Assembly: GCF_028435365.1 (NCBI RefSeq)
Contig: NZ_JAGTJJ010000002.1
Coordinates: 868,001-932,000 of the forward strand
Length of the DNA: 64,000 nt
Direction: 5' to 3'
Origin: Polyangium jinanense
GTDB taxonomy: Bacteria > Myxococcota > Polyangia > Polyangiales > Polyangiaceae
Shown here: positions 1 to 10,537 of the stretch, one piece after another
How positions within the stretch are numbered: position 1 is the stretch's first letter
How the letters are laid out: each line of letters starts with the position of its first letter
Position numbers and translations under genes: made by a program
Notes under the pieces: model-generated
The model's database searches: none
The model's input: the letters and a program-made list of their open reading frames with translations, nothing else
What the model was told of the DNA's origin: nothing

Positions 1-709
1 TCGCCTCGGCCGCGATCACGAGATCGCCGAGCTTCGCCTCGGGCAGCGCGATCTGGCCTTTGATCTTCGACTTCCCGTCGCCGACGGCCATCTCGGCGAT
101 CGTCAGATCGAGCGCGCCGTTTGCCTTGCTGAACTTCCCACCTTCGGCGGTGAGCTCGAACGTCCCCTTCGCGACGCCTTTCACGGGCACGCCGAGGAAG
201 TCCTTGATCACGTCGACCTTCCCGAGGTTCACGCCTTCGAGCTCGACCTCCATCGGCCCGCTCGAACCGCCGACGGGCACCGTGCCGTTGAGCTCGCCGT
301 CGAAGGCGCGGGCCCAGAACTTGACGCGCACGCGGCCGAGGAAGAGCGGCAGGATCTGCAGCCGCGCCTCCACCGCGTCGATCTCGATCACGCTCTCCTT
401 CGGTGCGGGTTTGTCCTTGTCGGCCCCGCTGCCGAAGGGCCCTGCCGCGGACGACGACGCGTCGTCGCTCGGGGGCAGATAGAGCCGCACGCCCGTCGCC
501 TCGACGCCTGTGAACCAGTACGAATCGAGCTCGTCGATCTCGATCCGCTGCCCCGCGCTTTTGCCTTTTTGCGCGGCCTGGAACTCGGCGACGAGGCGGT
601 CTTTCAGCCGATCCCAGGGGAAGGCCAGATAAAAGAAAAGCCCGAGGCAGAGGCAATAAAGTGCCGGGTAGGCCAGGAATTTTGCGATGCGCAGGAGACG
701 GGCCTTCAC
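1..709 (-). CDS. gspN: Type II secretion system protein GspN (C-terminus beyond window)
   Basis: Inner-membrane accessory protein of the type II secretion system. The gene starts at a GTG (707-709) whose bases overlap the gspM stop as GTGA, and it stays open to the left edge, so only about 236 N-terminal residues are visible. One transmembrane helix lies at about residues 10-30, followed by the segment FPWDRLKDRL and a beta-rich periplasmic region, the layout expected of GspN (AsmA-like fold). An acidic, Ser-rich insert with DDASSSAAG lies near residue 80. The assignment rests mainly on its place as the last gene of a C-to-N gsp operon plus the N-terminal helix; the sequence itself is weakly conserved in this family. 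Confidence 0.8.
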   Translation of the reverse strand, partial: MKARLLRIAKFLAYPALYCLCLGLFFYLAFPWDRLKDRLVAEFQAAQKGKSAGQRIEIDELDSYWFTGVEATGVRLYLPPSDDASSSAAGPFGSGADKDKPAPKESVIEIDAVEARLQILPLFLGRVRVKFWARAFDGELNGTVPVGGSSGPMEVELEGVNLGKVDVIKDFLGVPVKGVAKGTFELTAEGGKFSKANGALDLTIAEMAVGDGKSKIKGQIALPEAKLGDLVIAAEA

Positions 710-1311
710 GGTGTCTTCTCCTCCTCGGCCGTATCCTTCGACTCGCCCTTGTCCTTGTCCTTGTCTTTTTCTTTCGCGTCGGGCTTTCGGTCGTAGGCGC
801 TCACGCCGAGCTCCACCTCGTACGAGTCCGGCTCACCGGCGCGCGGGCGGATGTTGAGGCGCGTCACCGCGACGGCGTGGCCCGATTGCTCGATCTTCTC
901 GATCGTCTTCACGAGCGCCAGCATCCCCACCTTGTGCATTTTCACCACGGTCAGCCGCTCGGTGTACTTCTTCCCGTGCGGGACCTCGGGTTTGTCTTGC
1001 GCGTCCGCGATCGTGATCCCGTTCTGCTTCGCGGCGTCCTCGATGAAGCCGGCGAGTGCGGGGGCGGGGCGGCCATAACGCGCGAGCAGGGCGTCTTGCT
1101 TCGCCTTGCGCTCGGCGACCGAGAGGCGCGCTTTGTAGACCTCGTCGATGAGGGCGCGGATCTCGTCGTTCTCGGTGCGCGACGAGCTCACCGCGCTCCA
1201 GGCGTAGATCGGCACGGCGAGCACGACGAGCGCCGCCACGATGCCGGCGAGGACGCCGAGCAGTTTGCGCTCGCGTGGCTCGAGTTTCTCCAGGCGCTCC
1301 GCGAACGTCAC
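706..1311 (-). CDS. gspM: Type II secretion system protein GspM
   Basis: Bitopic inner-membrane protein, 201 aa, that joins GspL in the type II secretion assembly platform. It has a cytoplasmic N-terminus beginning MTFAERLEKLEPRERKLL, typical of GspM, then one transmembrane helix at about 20-40 and a periplasmic coiled-coil plus ferredoxin-like domain. The C-terminus is a charged Lys/Asp/Glu tail with repeated KDKDK. The start ATG overlaps the gspL stop (ATGA, 1308-1311) and the stop overlaps the gspN start, so the three genes are translationally coupled. Family and position agree. Confidence 0.88.
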   Translation of the reverse strand: MTFAERLEKLEPRERKLLGVLAGIVAALVVLAVPIYAWSAVSSSRTENDEIRALIDEVYKARLSVAERKAKQDALLARYGRPAPALAGFIEDAAKQNGITIADAQDKPEVPHGKKYTERLTVVKMHKVGMLALVKTIEKIEQSGHAVAVTRLNIRPRAGEPDSYEVELGVSAYDRKPDAKEKDKDKDKGESKDTAEEEKTP

Positions 1312-2834
1312 TTCTCTTCCTCCTTGCCGGCCGCGGGCGAGGACGTGTCCGCCGCGTCAGCGGTGCCCGAGGGTTTTGTCGTCTTCTTCTTCTTATCCTC
1401 GCACTTCACGTCGAGCTCGAGCACGTATTTCTGTTTGCCCTCGCTGAACTGGGCCGTGCGGCTGATCTTCACGTCCTTGAAGCACTTGTGCTCCTTCATC
1501 TTGTCCGCGATCGCCTGCGCGTCGGGGATCGAGGGCACGGTGCCTTGAATCGAGACGTGGCCGCGGTTCACGTCGAACTCGAGGACGTCGTGCGTGATCT
1601 CTTTCGGCACGACCTCCGAGAGTTTCACCATGACGTCGAATGCGTCCGCGCGCGGCAGCGGATCCTCGTCGGCGCTGCCGGGGCCCTTGTCGAGCATGCT
1701 GCGCGCCTTTTCGGGCTCCTTCGTCTCCTCTTCGAAGACGTCACCCGTGGCCGTTTCGAGCCGCGAGAGCAGCATTTCTTTTTCGGCCGTGAGGCTTCGA
1801 TGCTGCGCGAGCAGGCTGAAGACGAAGCTCACGACGACCGCGGCGCCGAGGCCTGCGAGGAGCGGGATTTTTTCGCGAAGGAACGGATAACTGCGCGCGG
1901 CGGCGAGGTCGCCCTGGCGCAGGTTGAGGCCACGCGCCTTGCCGGCGAGGCCCATCGCGAGGCCAATCGCCTTCGCGAAGCGCGGGAGCATTGCCTCTTG
2001 CTCGGCCGTGACGCCTTCGAGGCGCGGCTTCGGCAAGGGCAGGATCGTGATGCCGAGCTCGGTCGAGAGAAACGCCTCTGCGCCCTGCGCGCTCGCGCCG
2101 CCGCCGACGAGATACATGCCCGCGAGCGGGCCGCCGCCCGAGGCGCGGAAGGCCGCGAGGGTTTGTCGCAATTCACGCGAGAGCGCGGGCGCGCTCCCGG
2201 GCAAACCGAGCGTGCCGCGCGAGAGCGTGCGCGCGAAGACCGGGTCGCCGCCGCGCAGGATCACGATGTCGCTCGTGGCCTCGCCGAGATCGAGGATCGC
2301 GACGGGCAGCGCCGCCTCGCCCGCGGGGGCCTCTTTTCCGAACGGTTTTTCGATTTCGGGCATGACGCCCGCGAGGTTCGCGAGCGGCAGGGCGCCCGTG
2401 CCGACGCGCTCGGGCTCCATGCCGAGCGCCTCGCGCACGACCTCGATGCGCGCCTTGACGTCCTCGATGCGCGCGATGGCCGCGAAGATCGGCACGGTGT
2501 CGCCGCCCGGGTTCTTGTCCATGCGATAATCGAACACCGCGTCCGTGATCTCGAACGGGATCAGGGATTCGAGCTCGAAGGGCAGGACGTTGTCGATCTC
2601 CTTCACCGCCGAGGTCGGCAGGTCGATCGACCGGAAGAACGTCCGCTCGCCCGAGATCGCGATGGACATCGCGTCGGCCTTGAGGCCGCCCACGGCGGCG
2701 CGGATGGCGTCGATTTCGAGGCCCGTGACGGGCGCCTCGCCGAGGGCCTCGAGCGTGATCTTGCGGTACGAGAGGCGCAGGAGCGCCGCCCTGACCACCG
2801 CTTTGCCGACGTCGATACCGAGGATTTTGGACAT
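1308..2834 (-). CDS. gspL: Type II secretion system protein GspL (PilM-like actin fold)
   Basis: Cytoplasmic-membrane protein, 508 aa, that links the GspE ATPase to the platform. The N-terminus (KILGIDVGKAVVRAALL) and the following 300 residues have the PilM/actin-like fold. A single transmembrane helix follows at about 330-350 (LLAGLGAAVVVSFVFSLLA), then a periplasmic PilN-like ferredoxin domain and a charged tail of Lys, Glu, Ser and Ala. The long actin-like half makes it look like a PilM-PilN fusion, which is what GspL is structurally. It lies between gspK (21-bp gap) and gspM (4-bp overlap). A type IV pilus PilM is the alternative name, ruled out by the surrounding gsp genes. Confidence 0.88.
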   Translation of the reverse strand: MSKILGIDVGKAVVRAALLRLSYRKITLEALGEAPVTGLEIDAIRAAVGGLKADAMSIAISGERTFFRSIDLPTSAVKEIDNVLPFELESLIPFEITDAVFDYRMDKNPGGDTVPIFAAIARIEDVKARIEVVREALGMEPERVGTGALPLANLAGVMPEIEKPFGKEAPAGEAALPVAILDLGEATSDIVILRGGDPVFARTLSRGTLGLPGSAPALSRELRQTLAAFRASGGGPLAGMYLVGGGASAQGAEAFLSTELGITILPLPKPRLEGVTAEQEAMLPRFAKAIGLAMGLAGKARGLNLRQGDLAAARSYPFLREKIPLLAGLGAAVVVSFVFSLLAQHRSLTAEKEMLLSRLETATGDVFEEETKEPEKARSMLDKGPGSADEDPLPRADAFDVMVKLSEVVPKEITHDVLEFDVNRGHVSIQGTVPSIPDAQAIADKMKEHKCFKDVKISRTAQFSEGKQKYVLELDVKCEDKKKKTTKPSGTADAADTSSPAAGKEEEK

Positions 2835-2855
2835 CGTGATGCTCTCTCGAGGAAA

Positions 2856-4304
2856 CTATTCGATACGATAATAGACGATCTTGCCGAGCGGGTTCGTGGC
2901 GAGCGCTTGCATCGGATCGACGATCCCCGTGCCCGAGCTGCCGGACGTGGAACCCGTGGGGGTCCCGCCCTGCGGGTTCTGCCCCGTCGTCGACCCGGTT
3001 TGCGTGCCGCCCGTGAGCGGATTGACGCCGCGCGTGTCCACGACGGCGTGGACGCGCACGCGCGTCGTGCGCTTGCGGCCGGGAACCACGCCCTCGGCGT
3101 AAATGCTGAAGACCTTGCTCGTGACGGTGAATTGCTTGTTCGCGCCCGCGTTGAGCCCGCACGGCAGGCCTGCCTGCGCGAGCAGCGGCGTGAGCATCGG
3201 CCCGAGCATCGCGCCGAGCGGCCCGGGGACGGTGCCCGATTTGAGGAGATTGGGGAAATCGGCCGGCTTCGAGAAAATGGGGATCGGGAACGTCTTGAGG
3301 ACGCCGAGGAGGCCGAGGAACTGTGCCTGGATGTTCGGGTCGGTGCAAAGGGGAATGCCCTGCGACGCGTTCGATTGCGTCGCGCCCGCGCCGCCCGAGC
3401 AGACGGAGCAAGCCGCCGCGAGCAGGGTCTGCGGGTTCGCGGTGTTCACGTTGACCGCTTTCTGGCCCCAGACCGTGAGCGTGCGTGATTTCGGATCGTC
3501 CGGGTTCGGCTCGACGAACGTCGCCCAGAAGTCGTCGCCGACGCCGCGGATGAGGCGCAGCTCCTCGAGCGAGTCGTACGCGGCGTTCTTGCGGCGATAT
3601 TCGAGGCCGATCGTCTGGTAAAAGTTGTCCTCGGCGCCCGTGGCTCCTTGGGCTTGCGAGCCGACATAGCAGGTCGAGAGGACCTCGTCCTGATCGGCCC
3701 AGTCGGTCATCGCGCCGCAGATCGTCTGCATCGTCGAAAACTGGCCGTCGGGGTCCATGCCCTCGAACATCGGCGCGTATTGCGGGCCCTGCATGTGGCT
3801 GACGAGCAATCGTTCGAGATCGATGTCCTGGATCGGCGCGGCCCGGTTGACGTTGATCTTCGAATCCTCGTCGACGATCTTCACCGTGAACGAGCCGCCC
3901 GTGAGGCCGAGGCCCTTGCTCTGCGAGGTGTCGACGCCGAGCATCCCCCCGAACGTGGCCATGCCGGTTTCGTCGTTGAAGGGGCCGAGCGCGATATCGG
4001 TGAACTCCCAGACGGGGAGCTGCTTGAACGGCAAGGGCAGAGGGACGCTCGTGCGGATCGTCGGCTCGGAGGCAATCAGCAAGCGCGACAGATTCACGGC
4101 GCTCTTCGCCAGGTATTCGGCCTTGAGCGCGTCCCGATCCGCGAGCGCCGACGCGAGCTCGGAGGTCGTCTCCTGCTGCAATTCGGTGAGAAACACCGTG
4201 AGCACGGTGATCGCGCCGAGCACCATGAGCAATGCGACGCCGCGGCGCTCTCGTTTGCGCCTGCGGAGCCTCTTGGCCTCTTTTTCGCGGATCGGCTCGT
4301 TCAT
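2856..4304 (-). CDS. gspK: Type II secretion minor pseudopilin GspK
   Basis: Large minor pseudopilin thought to cap the pseudopilus tip with GspI and GspJ. It is 482 aa, longer than usual for GspK (roughly 300-350). A strongly basic leader (RRRKRERRGVALLMVL) precedes the hydrophobic helix, and the following LTELQQETTSELASALAD stretch is typical of GspK. Like other GspK proteins it lacks the glutamate at position +5 found in other pseudopilins. The extra length includes a Cys-containing insert (CSVCSGG) and a Gly/Thr/Ser-rich segment near residues 430-465. It begins 3 bp after gspJ. Confidence 0.88.
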   Translation of the reverse strand: MNEPIREKEAKRLRRRKRERRGVALLMVLGAITVLTVFLTELQQETTSELASALADRDALKAEYLAKSAVNLSRLLIASEPTIRTSVPLPLPFKQLPVWEFTDIALGPFNDETGMATFGGMLGVDTSQSKGLGLTGGSFTVKIVDEDSKINVNRAAPIQDIDLERLLVSHMQGPQYAPMFEGMDPDGQFSTMQTICGAMTDWADQDEVLSTCYVGSQAQGATGAEDNFYQTIGLEYRRKNAAYDSLEELRLIRGVGDDFWATFVEPNPDDPKSRTLTVWGQKAVNVNTANPQTLLAAACSVCSGGAGATQSNASQGIPLCTDPNIQAQFLGLLGVLKTFPIPIFSKPADFPNLLKSGTVPGPLGAMLGPMLTPLLAQAGLPCGLNAGANKQFTVTSKVFSIYAEGVVPGRKRTTRVRVHAVVDTRGVNPLTGGTQTGSTTGQNPQGGTPTGSTSGSSGTGIVDPMQALATNPLGKIVYYRIE

Positions 4305-4307
4305 GGC

Positions 4308-5009
4308 TCAGTTCGCGAAATCGAGGGCGAGCTGCATCGCGGGGGAGACGCGCGAGCGGAGGACGATCGGCTTGCCGCCGGGGCCGCCATTCAGCACGAG
4401 CGTGATGAGGACCTGCTGGGGAAGACGCCACGGCTGGCCGGTGACCTGCGTCGTGTCCCAGGTGTCGACCCATTCGGAGATGGTGTCGTCGAAATACTGG
4501 ATGTCGAAGCTCTGCACGTCCTCGACGAGGACGTTCACGACGCCGCCCTTTTGCGGCTCCATGTCGAGGTATTTGTCCTCGCGCCGGACGAGATCCATCG
4601 TGCCGGCCTCGTTCCGCGCGCCGAAATAGCCGATCTCGCATTGATCGGACTCGTGCGCGTCGCGGGCGAGGCGGCGGTGCGCAAAGGAGGTGAAATCGAG
4701 GCGATCGAACGTGCCCTCGTCCTGGCCGATGAACCCGGTCTTGCGGACCTGCTGCGAGATCATCGTGGAGCTGTTCGTGTAATCGCCGTGCTTCGAGACG
4801 AACGCCGCCTGGATCTCGCGCGCCATGCGTTGCATGGCGGCGCGGCCCTGGTGGTAGCGGTCGTTCATCCCCGAGATGCCCTTGCGCGAGCGGGACATGC
4901 CGTCGAACGCGCCATAAATGAGCGAGCCAATGAGGGCGAGGACGCCAATCGAGACCATCGCCTCGAGGAGCGTGAGGCCACGAATCGAAGCACGACGACG
5001 CGACTTCAT
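4308..5009 (-). CDS. gspJ: Type II secretion minor pseudopilin GspJ
   Basis: Minor pseudopilin, 233 aa. The leader ends in the prepilin peptidase site RG-LTLLEAMVSIGVLAL, with the conserved Glu at +5 of the mature protein and a hydrophobic helix after it. The body (MQRMAREIQAAFVS, then LDFTSFAHRRL) matches the GspJ pattern. The ATG overlaps the gspI stop (ATGA, 5006-5009). Confidence 0.9.
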   Translation of the reverse strand: MKSRRRASIRGLTLLEAMVSIGVLALIGSLIYGAFDGMSRSRKGISGMNDRYHQGRAAMQRMAREIQAAFVSKHGDYTNSSTMISQQVRKTGFIGQDEGTFDRLDFTSFAHRRLARDAHESDQCEIGYFGARNEAGTMDLVRREDKYLDMEPQKGGVVNVLVEDVQSFDIQYFDDTISEWVDTWDTTQVTGQPWRLPQQVLITLVLNGGPGGKPIVLRSRVSPAMQLALDFAN

Positions 5010-5851
5010 CGGCCCATGCCTCCTCCCGGGAACGTGGGACGGCCGCCGAACGGATTGTTACCGCCGCCCGTGGGGCCGCCGCCCGTGAGATTGCCGCCGC
5101 CCGTGGAATTGCTGCCGCCCGTGGGGTTCATCAGGGCGTCGACGGCGTCGAGCTGGTCGTTCGTGACGAGCGTCGGCTTCGGGTTCGTCACCCATTGCAC
5201 GACGTCGAACGAATGCTCGCGGGTGCCCTCGGTCCACGTGACCGTGAGCGTGACGCGGCGGGTGTTCATCTCGAAAATCGCCTTGAGCGCAGGATACACG
5301 AACGTGCCGACGAGCTGGAGCATGCCGCCGAGCGCATCCGCGCCCGTGGCGCCGCCGAGCGCGCCCGCGACGTCGCCGAGTCCGCCGCCCGCAAGGTCGC
5401 CCGTGGCCGGAGGCGTCGCGCCGCCGGCGAGGCCGAGCAGGCCTCCCATGGCGCCGAGCCCGCCCGCGGCGCCCGAGGCGCCCGAGGGATTCGCGCCGCC
5501 ATTTTGCGGCGACGAAAGATCGAGGCCGGTGTCGAGCTCCATTTCGCCGAGCTTCGGCTCGGGGAACTGCGGCTTTTCGATCTTCCACGAGCACTTGAGG
5601 TTCGGCGTCTCGTCGCCCTCGCAGCAAGGGCCGCTCTCGATCACCTCGAGCTCCTGGAACCCTTCGCGGAAAAGCGTCTCCTCGATTTCGCCCATCTTGC
5701 AGCGGGCGAGGGAGGTGGCGACGCTCAGGTTCCGCGCGTGGGACGAGGCGGAGAATGCGCCCGCCTGCGCCGAGAGGATCGCGGTCAGACCGAGGCCCAG
5801 GATCGCGACGGCGACCATGACCTCGAGCAGCGTGAATCCTCTCCGTTTCAT
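5006..5851 (-). CDS. gspI: Type II secretion minor pseudopilin GspI
   Basis: Minor pseudopilin, 281 aa. I placed the start at the ATG at 5849-5851 because it gives MKRRGFTLLEVMVAVAILGL, a perfect prepilin leader with a short basic stretch and Gly before the cleavage point; the frame is open much further upstream, but that part overlaps gspH. It is about twice the usual GspI length (around 125 aa). The extra sequence is a Gly/Ala-rich linker around residues 115-180 and a C-terminal tail of Gly/Asn/Thr repeats (TGGGN, TGGGP). There is a 20-bp gap to gspH. Confidence 0.88.
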   Translation of the reverse strand: MKRRGFTLLEVMVAVAILGLGLTAILSAQAGAFSASSHARNLSVATSLARCKMGEIEETLFREGFQELEVIESGPCCEGDETPNLKCSWKIEKPQFPEPKLGEMELDTGLDLSSPQNGGANPSGASGAAGGLGAMGGLLGLAGGATPPATGDLAGGGLGDVAGALGGATGADALGGMLQLVGTFVYPALKAIFEMNTRRVTLTVTWTEGTREHSFDVVQWVTNPKPTLVTNDQLDAVDALMNPTGGSNSTGGGNLTGGGPTGGGNNPFGGRPTFPGGGMGR

Positions 5852-5871
5852 ATCGAACCTCCCCGAACCCC

Positions 5872-6624
5872 TCAGAAACCGGAATCGCTGGCTTCCGATT
5901 CCTCGGATTCGTCGCGCGGCCTCTGCATTTCGACGCGCCCCTTCTGGAGCGCGGTCTTGCCCGTCAGCGGCGAGACGAGCACCGTCATGATGTCGCGCTC
6001 CGGATCCGCTTCTGCCGGATTGCCGAGCACGACCTGGATCGCCGCCCGCTCCGTCTGCCCCCCGGGCCAGAAATAAAGATACGCGCGATCCTCCTCGATC
6101 GGCCCCTCTTGATGCGAGGTGTCGACCGAGAGGAATCGCACGCCGTCGGCGAGGTCCTTGCCTGGCTTTCCGCCCTGCGGCTCGAATCCGAAGGCCTTCG
6201 TGGGCGTGAACGAGGGCCGCGGCGCGCGAGGCCCCTTCACGATCTTCTCGGCCTCTTCCATCGCCTTCTGCTCGATGTCCGTGGCGGCCGCGGCACCACC
6301 CGTCTTGTCTTTCTTGTCGACCGAGAGCTGGCCGCCGCCCTCCTCGAGGATCACCATCCGCTGCTCGAAATCGAAGACGAGCCGCACGGGTTTTCCGATC
6401 GCATTCGCGTGCCCATAGGCGATCCGCACCGCGCTGGCGATCATCACCGACGATTGCCTGAGCCGCGCGCGCTTGAGCGTCCCGAGCCCGACCACCGCCG
6501 TCCCCGTGACGAGGGTCATGATGGCCAGGGTGATCAGGACCTCCACCAGGGTCATGCCACGCCGGCCGCGCGATCGCGCGGAGGCGTGGCATGTCGCGAG
6601 AGGGGCGGAGGCGCGCGGCATCAT
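5872..6624 (-). CDS. gspH: Type II secretion minor pseudopilin GspH
   Basis: Minor pseudopilin, about 250 aa. The start is one of two adjacent ATGs at 6619-6624; the frame is open further upstream but that overlaps gspG. The leader is long (about 23 residues, MMPRASAPLATCHASARSRG) and ends at RG-MTLVEVLITLAIMTL with Glu at +5. The mature part (ASAVRIAYGHANAIGKPVRLVFDF) fits the GspH/FimT family. A charged, Ala-rich segment near residues 110-150 lengthens it. It sits 11 bp downstream of gspG. Confidence 0.85.
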   Translation of the reverse strand: MMPRASAPLATCHASARSRGRRGMTLVEVLITLAIMTLVTGTAVVGLGTLKRARLRQSSVMIASAVRIAYGHANAIGKPVRLVFDFEQRMVILEEGGGQLSVDKKDKTGGAAAATDIEQKAMEEAEKIVKGPRAPRPSFTPTKAFGFEPQGGKPGKDLADGVRFLSVDTSHQEGPIEEDRAYLYFWPGGQTERAAIQVVLGNPAEADPERDIMTVLVSPLTGKTALQKGRVEMQRPRDESEESEASDSGF

Positions 6625-6635
6625 TCGAGTCCTCG

Positions 6636-7070
6636 TCAGAGCGCCGCGACGCGCTTGATGTCGGCGTCTTTGAAGTCGTCCTTGACGTCGTCGGGCGAGT
6701 TTTCTTTGCGATCGCGGCCCGCCGAGATCACCGTGATCTCGTCGCCGTCGCATTGAATCTTGAACGGCGTGCCCCACGGGTCGTCCGTCTTCTTCGCGTC
6801 GATGTGCTTGCCCTCGACGAGCTCCTTGATCGTCGGACAGCCGCCGCTCGCGCTGTCGAGGTGCATGTACTGCTGCGCCGCGGTCTTGATGACGCCCGCG
6901 CTAAGCACCGCGCCGCGGATCTGGCTCTCCTTGTACCGCGGGAACACGAGCGCCGTCGCGCCGCCCGCGATGATCGCCATGATCGCGAGCACGATCAGGA
7001 CCTCGACCAGCGTCACGCCCCGCGACGCCGCACGCTTCATCTTCCGGATTCGATTCGCTTTCACCTTCAT
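6636..7070 (-). CDS. gspG: Type II secretion major pseudopilin GspG
   Basis: Major pseudopilin, 144 aa from the chosen ATG at 7068-7070. An upstream ATG at 7112 would overlap the preceding gene. The leader ends at RG-VTLVEVLIVLAIMAI with Glu at +5. After the helix, FPRYKESQIRGAVLSAGVIKTA matches GspG. The C-terminus has the DDPWGTPF motif and an Asp-rich end, ENSPDDVKDD, where GspG normally binds calcium. It is likely the main subunit of the pseudopilus in this system. Confidence 0.92.
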   Translation of the reverse strand: MKVKANRIRKMKRAASRGVTLVEVLIVLAIMAIIAGGATALVFPRYKESQIRGAVLSAGVIKTAAQQYMHLDSASGGCPTIKELVEGKHIDAKKTDDPWGTPFKIQCDGDEITVISAGRDRKENSPDDVKDDFKDADIKRVAAL

Positions 7071-7077
7071 GGTCCGT

Positions 7078-7491
7078 TCACTCCACGCGGTCGAGACCGC
7101 CGATTTCACCATCCGGCCCGTCGCTCGTGAGATCGTACCCCTCCGGGTCCTTCTGACCAGGGCAAACCAGCCGGAGCGGCCTGCCCCACGCGTCGATGGG
7201 GTCGATCCCGATATACCCCTCGGCTTTTAGCGCATCGAGCGACGCGGGGCACTTTCGCTCGTGATCCGCCCGATACGCATCGAGGCCCGCCCGGACGACG
7301 CCGATCGTGGCCATCGTGGAGCGTACGCCGGTCTTGCGGCGCTCACGCGCGCCGAGGAGGAGCAGGAGCGTGGCCATCCCGAGCGCGAGCGCGACGAGCT
7401 TCGCCCGCGCCATGCCGCGGCCGCGCAAAATTCCGCCGCCCCGCTCCCACGGGAACCAGATCGTCGTCTCTCTCTGCCTGCGCCGCGCCAC
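7078..7491 (-). CDS. GspG-like protein without a prepilin peptidase site
   Basis: A 137-aa protein (or 111 aa from an internal ATG at 7413) encoded between gspF and gspG. The C-terminal two thirds look like GspG: a helix RSTMATIGVVRAGLDAYRAD, then CPASLDALKAEGYI, IDAWGRPL, and a C-terminal DLTSDGPDGEIGG of the kind that binds calcium in GspG. The N-terminus is different. There is one hydrophobic helix (LVALALGMATLLLLLG) but no Gly-(F/M)-T-L-x-E prepilin cleavage motif. It may be a membrane-anchored pseudopilin relative that is not processed. The gap to gspG is 7 bp, so it belongs to the operon. Confidence 0.75.
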   Translation of the reverse strand: MARRRQRETTIWFPWERGGGILRGRGMARAKLVALALGMATLLLLLGARERRKTGVRSTMATIGVVRAGLDAYRADHERKCPASLDALKAEGYIGIDPIDAWGRPLRLVCPGQKDPEGYDLTSDGPDGEIGGLDRVE

Positions 7492-7506
7492 GCCCCGATT
7501 CCCCCG

Positions 7507-8733
7507 TTAGCCTGCAAAACTCGACATCTGGATGAGCGGCATGAGGATCGAGAACGCGATGAACCCGACCGCGCCGCCCATGAACACGATCATGAGGGGT
7601 TCGAGCAGGCTCGTCAGCACGGTCACGCGAGTCTCGACCTCCAGATCGTACGCGGTCGAAACGTTCTCCAGCATCTCTTCGAGCTGACCGCTCTTCTCGC
7701 CGATCGTGATCATGTGCGTCACGATCGGCGGGAACTGGCCGCTGCGCTTCAAGGGCTCGGCGATGCTCTGGCCCTCACGGATCGAGCTGATCGCGTCGGC
7801 GATGACCTTCTCGAGGACGGCGTTGCCGAGGACGTTCTTGACGATGTCCATCGCGCCGAGCAGCGCGACGCCGGCGCTGAGCAGCGTGGCGAGCGTGCGC
7901 GAGAAGCGCGCGATCGCGATCATCTGCACGAGTTTGCCGACGATGGGCGCCTTGAGCAAAAAGCCGTGCCATTTCAGCCGGCCGGCCGGCGTGCGCTTCC
8001 AGCGCCGGAAGCCCCAGATGCCGCCCGCGAGCAGGCCGAGGACGAGCCACCAGTAGTTGCTCAAAAAGTCGGACGTGCCGATGAGCGTCGCCGTGTACCA
8101 GGGCAATGCCTGATCCATCGAGGCGAAGATCGAGGTCACGTTCGGCACGACCGCGACCATGAGCACCGAGACGAGCGAGACGCCGAGGATCGCCATCAGG
8201 ATGGGATAAGCCATCGCCGAGCTGACCTTCGATGTGAGCTTCGCCTGGGACTCGAGGAACGCGGTGACGCGCTCGAGGACCTGCTGGAGCATGCCCGACG
8301 CCTCGCCGGCGCGGACCATGTTCACGTAGAGCGGCGGGAAGATCGAGGGGTGCTGTTCGAGCGCCTTGGCGAAGCTCGTACCCTCGCGGATCTGCTCGCG
8401 GACCTGCGTGAGCGCGCGCTTGAGCGACTCTTTCTCGACCTGATCGATGAGGGCCGTCAGCGATTCGAAGAGCGGAATGCCAGCCTTGAGCAGGGTCGCG
8501 AGCTGGCGCGTGACGACGGCGACGTCGTTCGTTGACGGGCGCTGCGTGAAGGCGAGGAGGTTGATCGATTTCTTGGTCTTCGCCGCGGCGGCCTTCTCCT
8601 CCGCGGCCGTCGTGAGAAGGATGCCGTCCTTGCGCAGGAGGACGCGGAGCGCCTTCGCGTTCTCCGCGTCGCGCACGCCCTTCACCGGCTTTCCGGTGGC
8701 GACGAGGATGCCTTTGTATTCGAAGACGGCCAC
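7507..8733 (-). CDS. gspF: Type II secretion inner-membrane platform protein GspF
   Basis: Polytopic platform protein, 408 aa, the usual length. The N-terminal FEYKGILVATGKPVKGVRDAE and the two T2SSF repeats (LATLLKAGIPLFESL; LATLLSAGVALLGAM) are clear. Three transmembrane helices sit in the expected places, including the C-terminal LLEPLMIVFMGGAVGFIAFS. It starts 13 bp after the gspE stop and ends 15 bp before the gspG-like gene. Confidence 0.95.
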   Translation of the reverse strand: MAVFEYKGILVATGKPVKGVRDAENAKALRVLLRKDGILLTTAAEEKAAAAKTKKSINLLAFTQRPSTNDVAVVTRQLATLLKAGIPLFESLTALIDQVEKESLKRALTQVREQIREGTSFAKALEQHPSIFPPLYVNMVRAGEASGMLQQVLERVTAFLESQAKLTSKVSSAMAYPILMAILGVSLVSVLMVAVVPNVTSIFASMDQALPWYTATLIGTSDFLSNYWWLVLGLLAGGIWGFRRWKRTPAGRLKWHGFLLKAPIVGKLVQMIAIARFSRTLATLLSAGVALLGAMDIVKNVLGNAVLEKVIADAISSIREGQSIAEPLKRSGQFPPIVTHMITIGEKSGQLEEMLENVSTAYDLEVETRVTVLTSLLEPLMIVFMGGAVGFIAFSILMPLIQMSSFAG

Positions 8734-8746
8734 GGCCCGCTCCTCC

Positions 8747-10533
<1,787 letters not shown>

Positions 10534-10537
<4 letters not shown>

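Noticed and set aside
1275..3488. Long plus-strand frame opposite gspL and gspK
   Set aside because: It is an Arg/Glu-rich shadow of gsp genes that are clearly coding on the minus strand.
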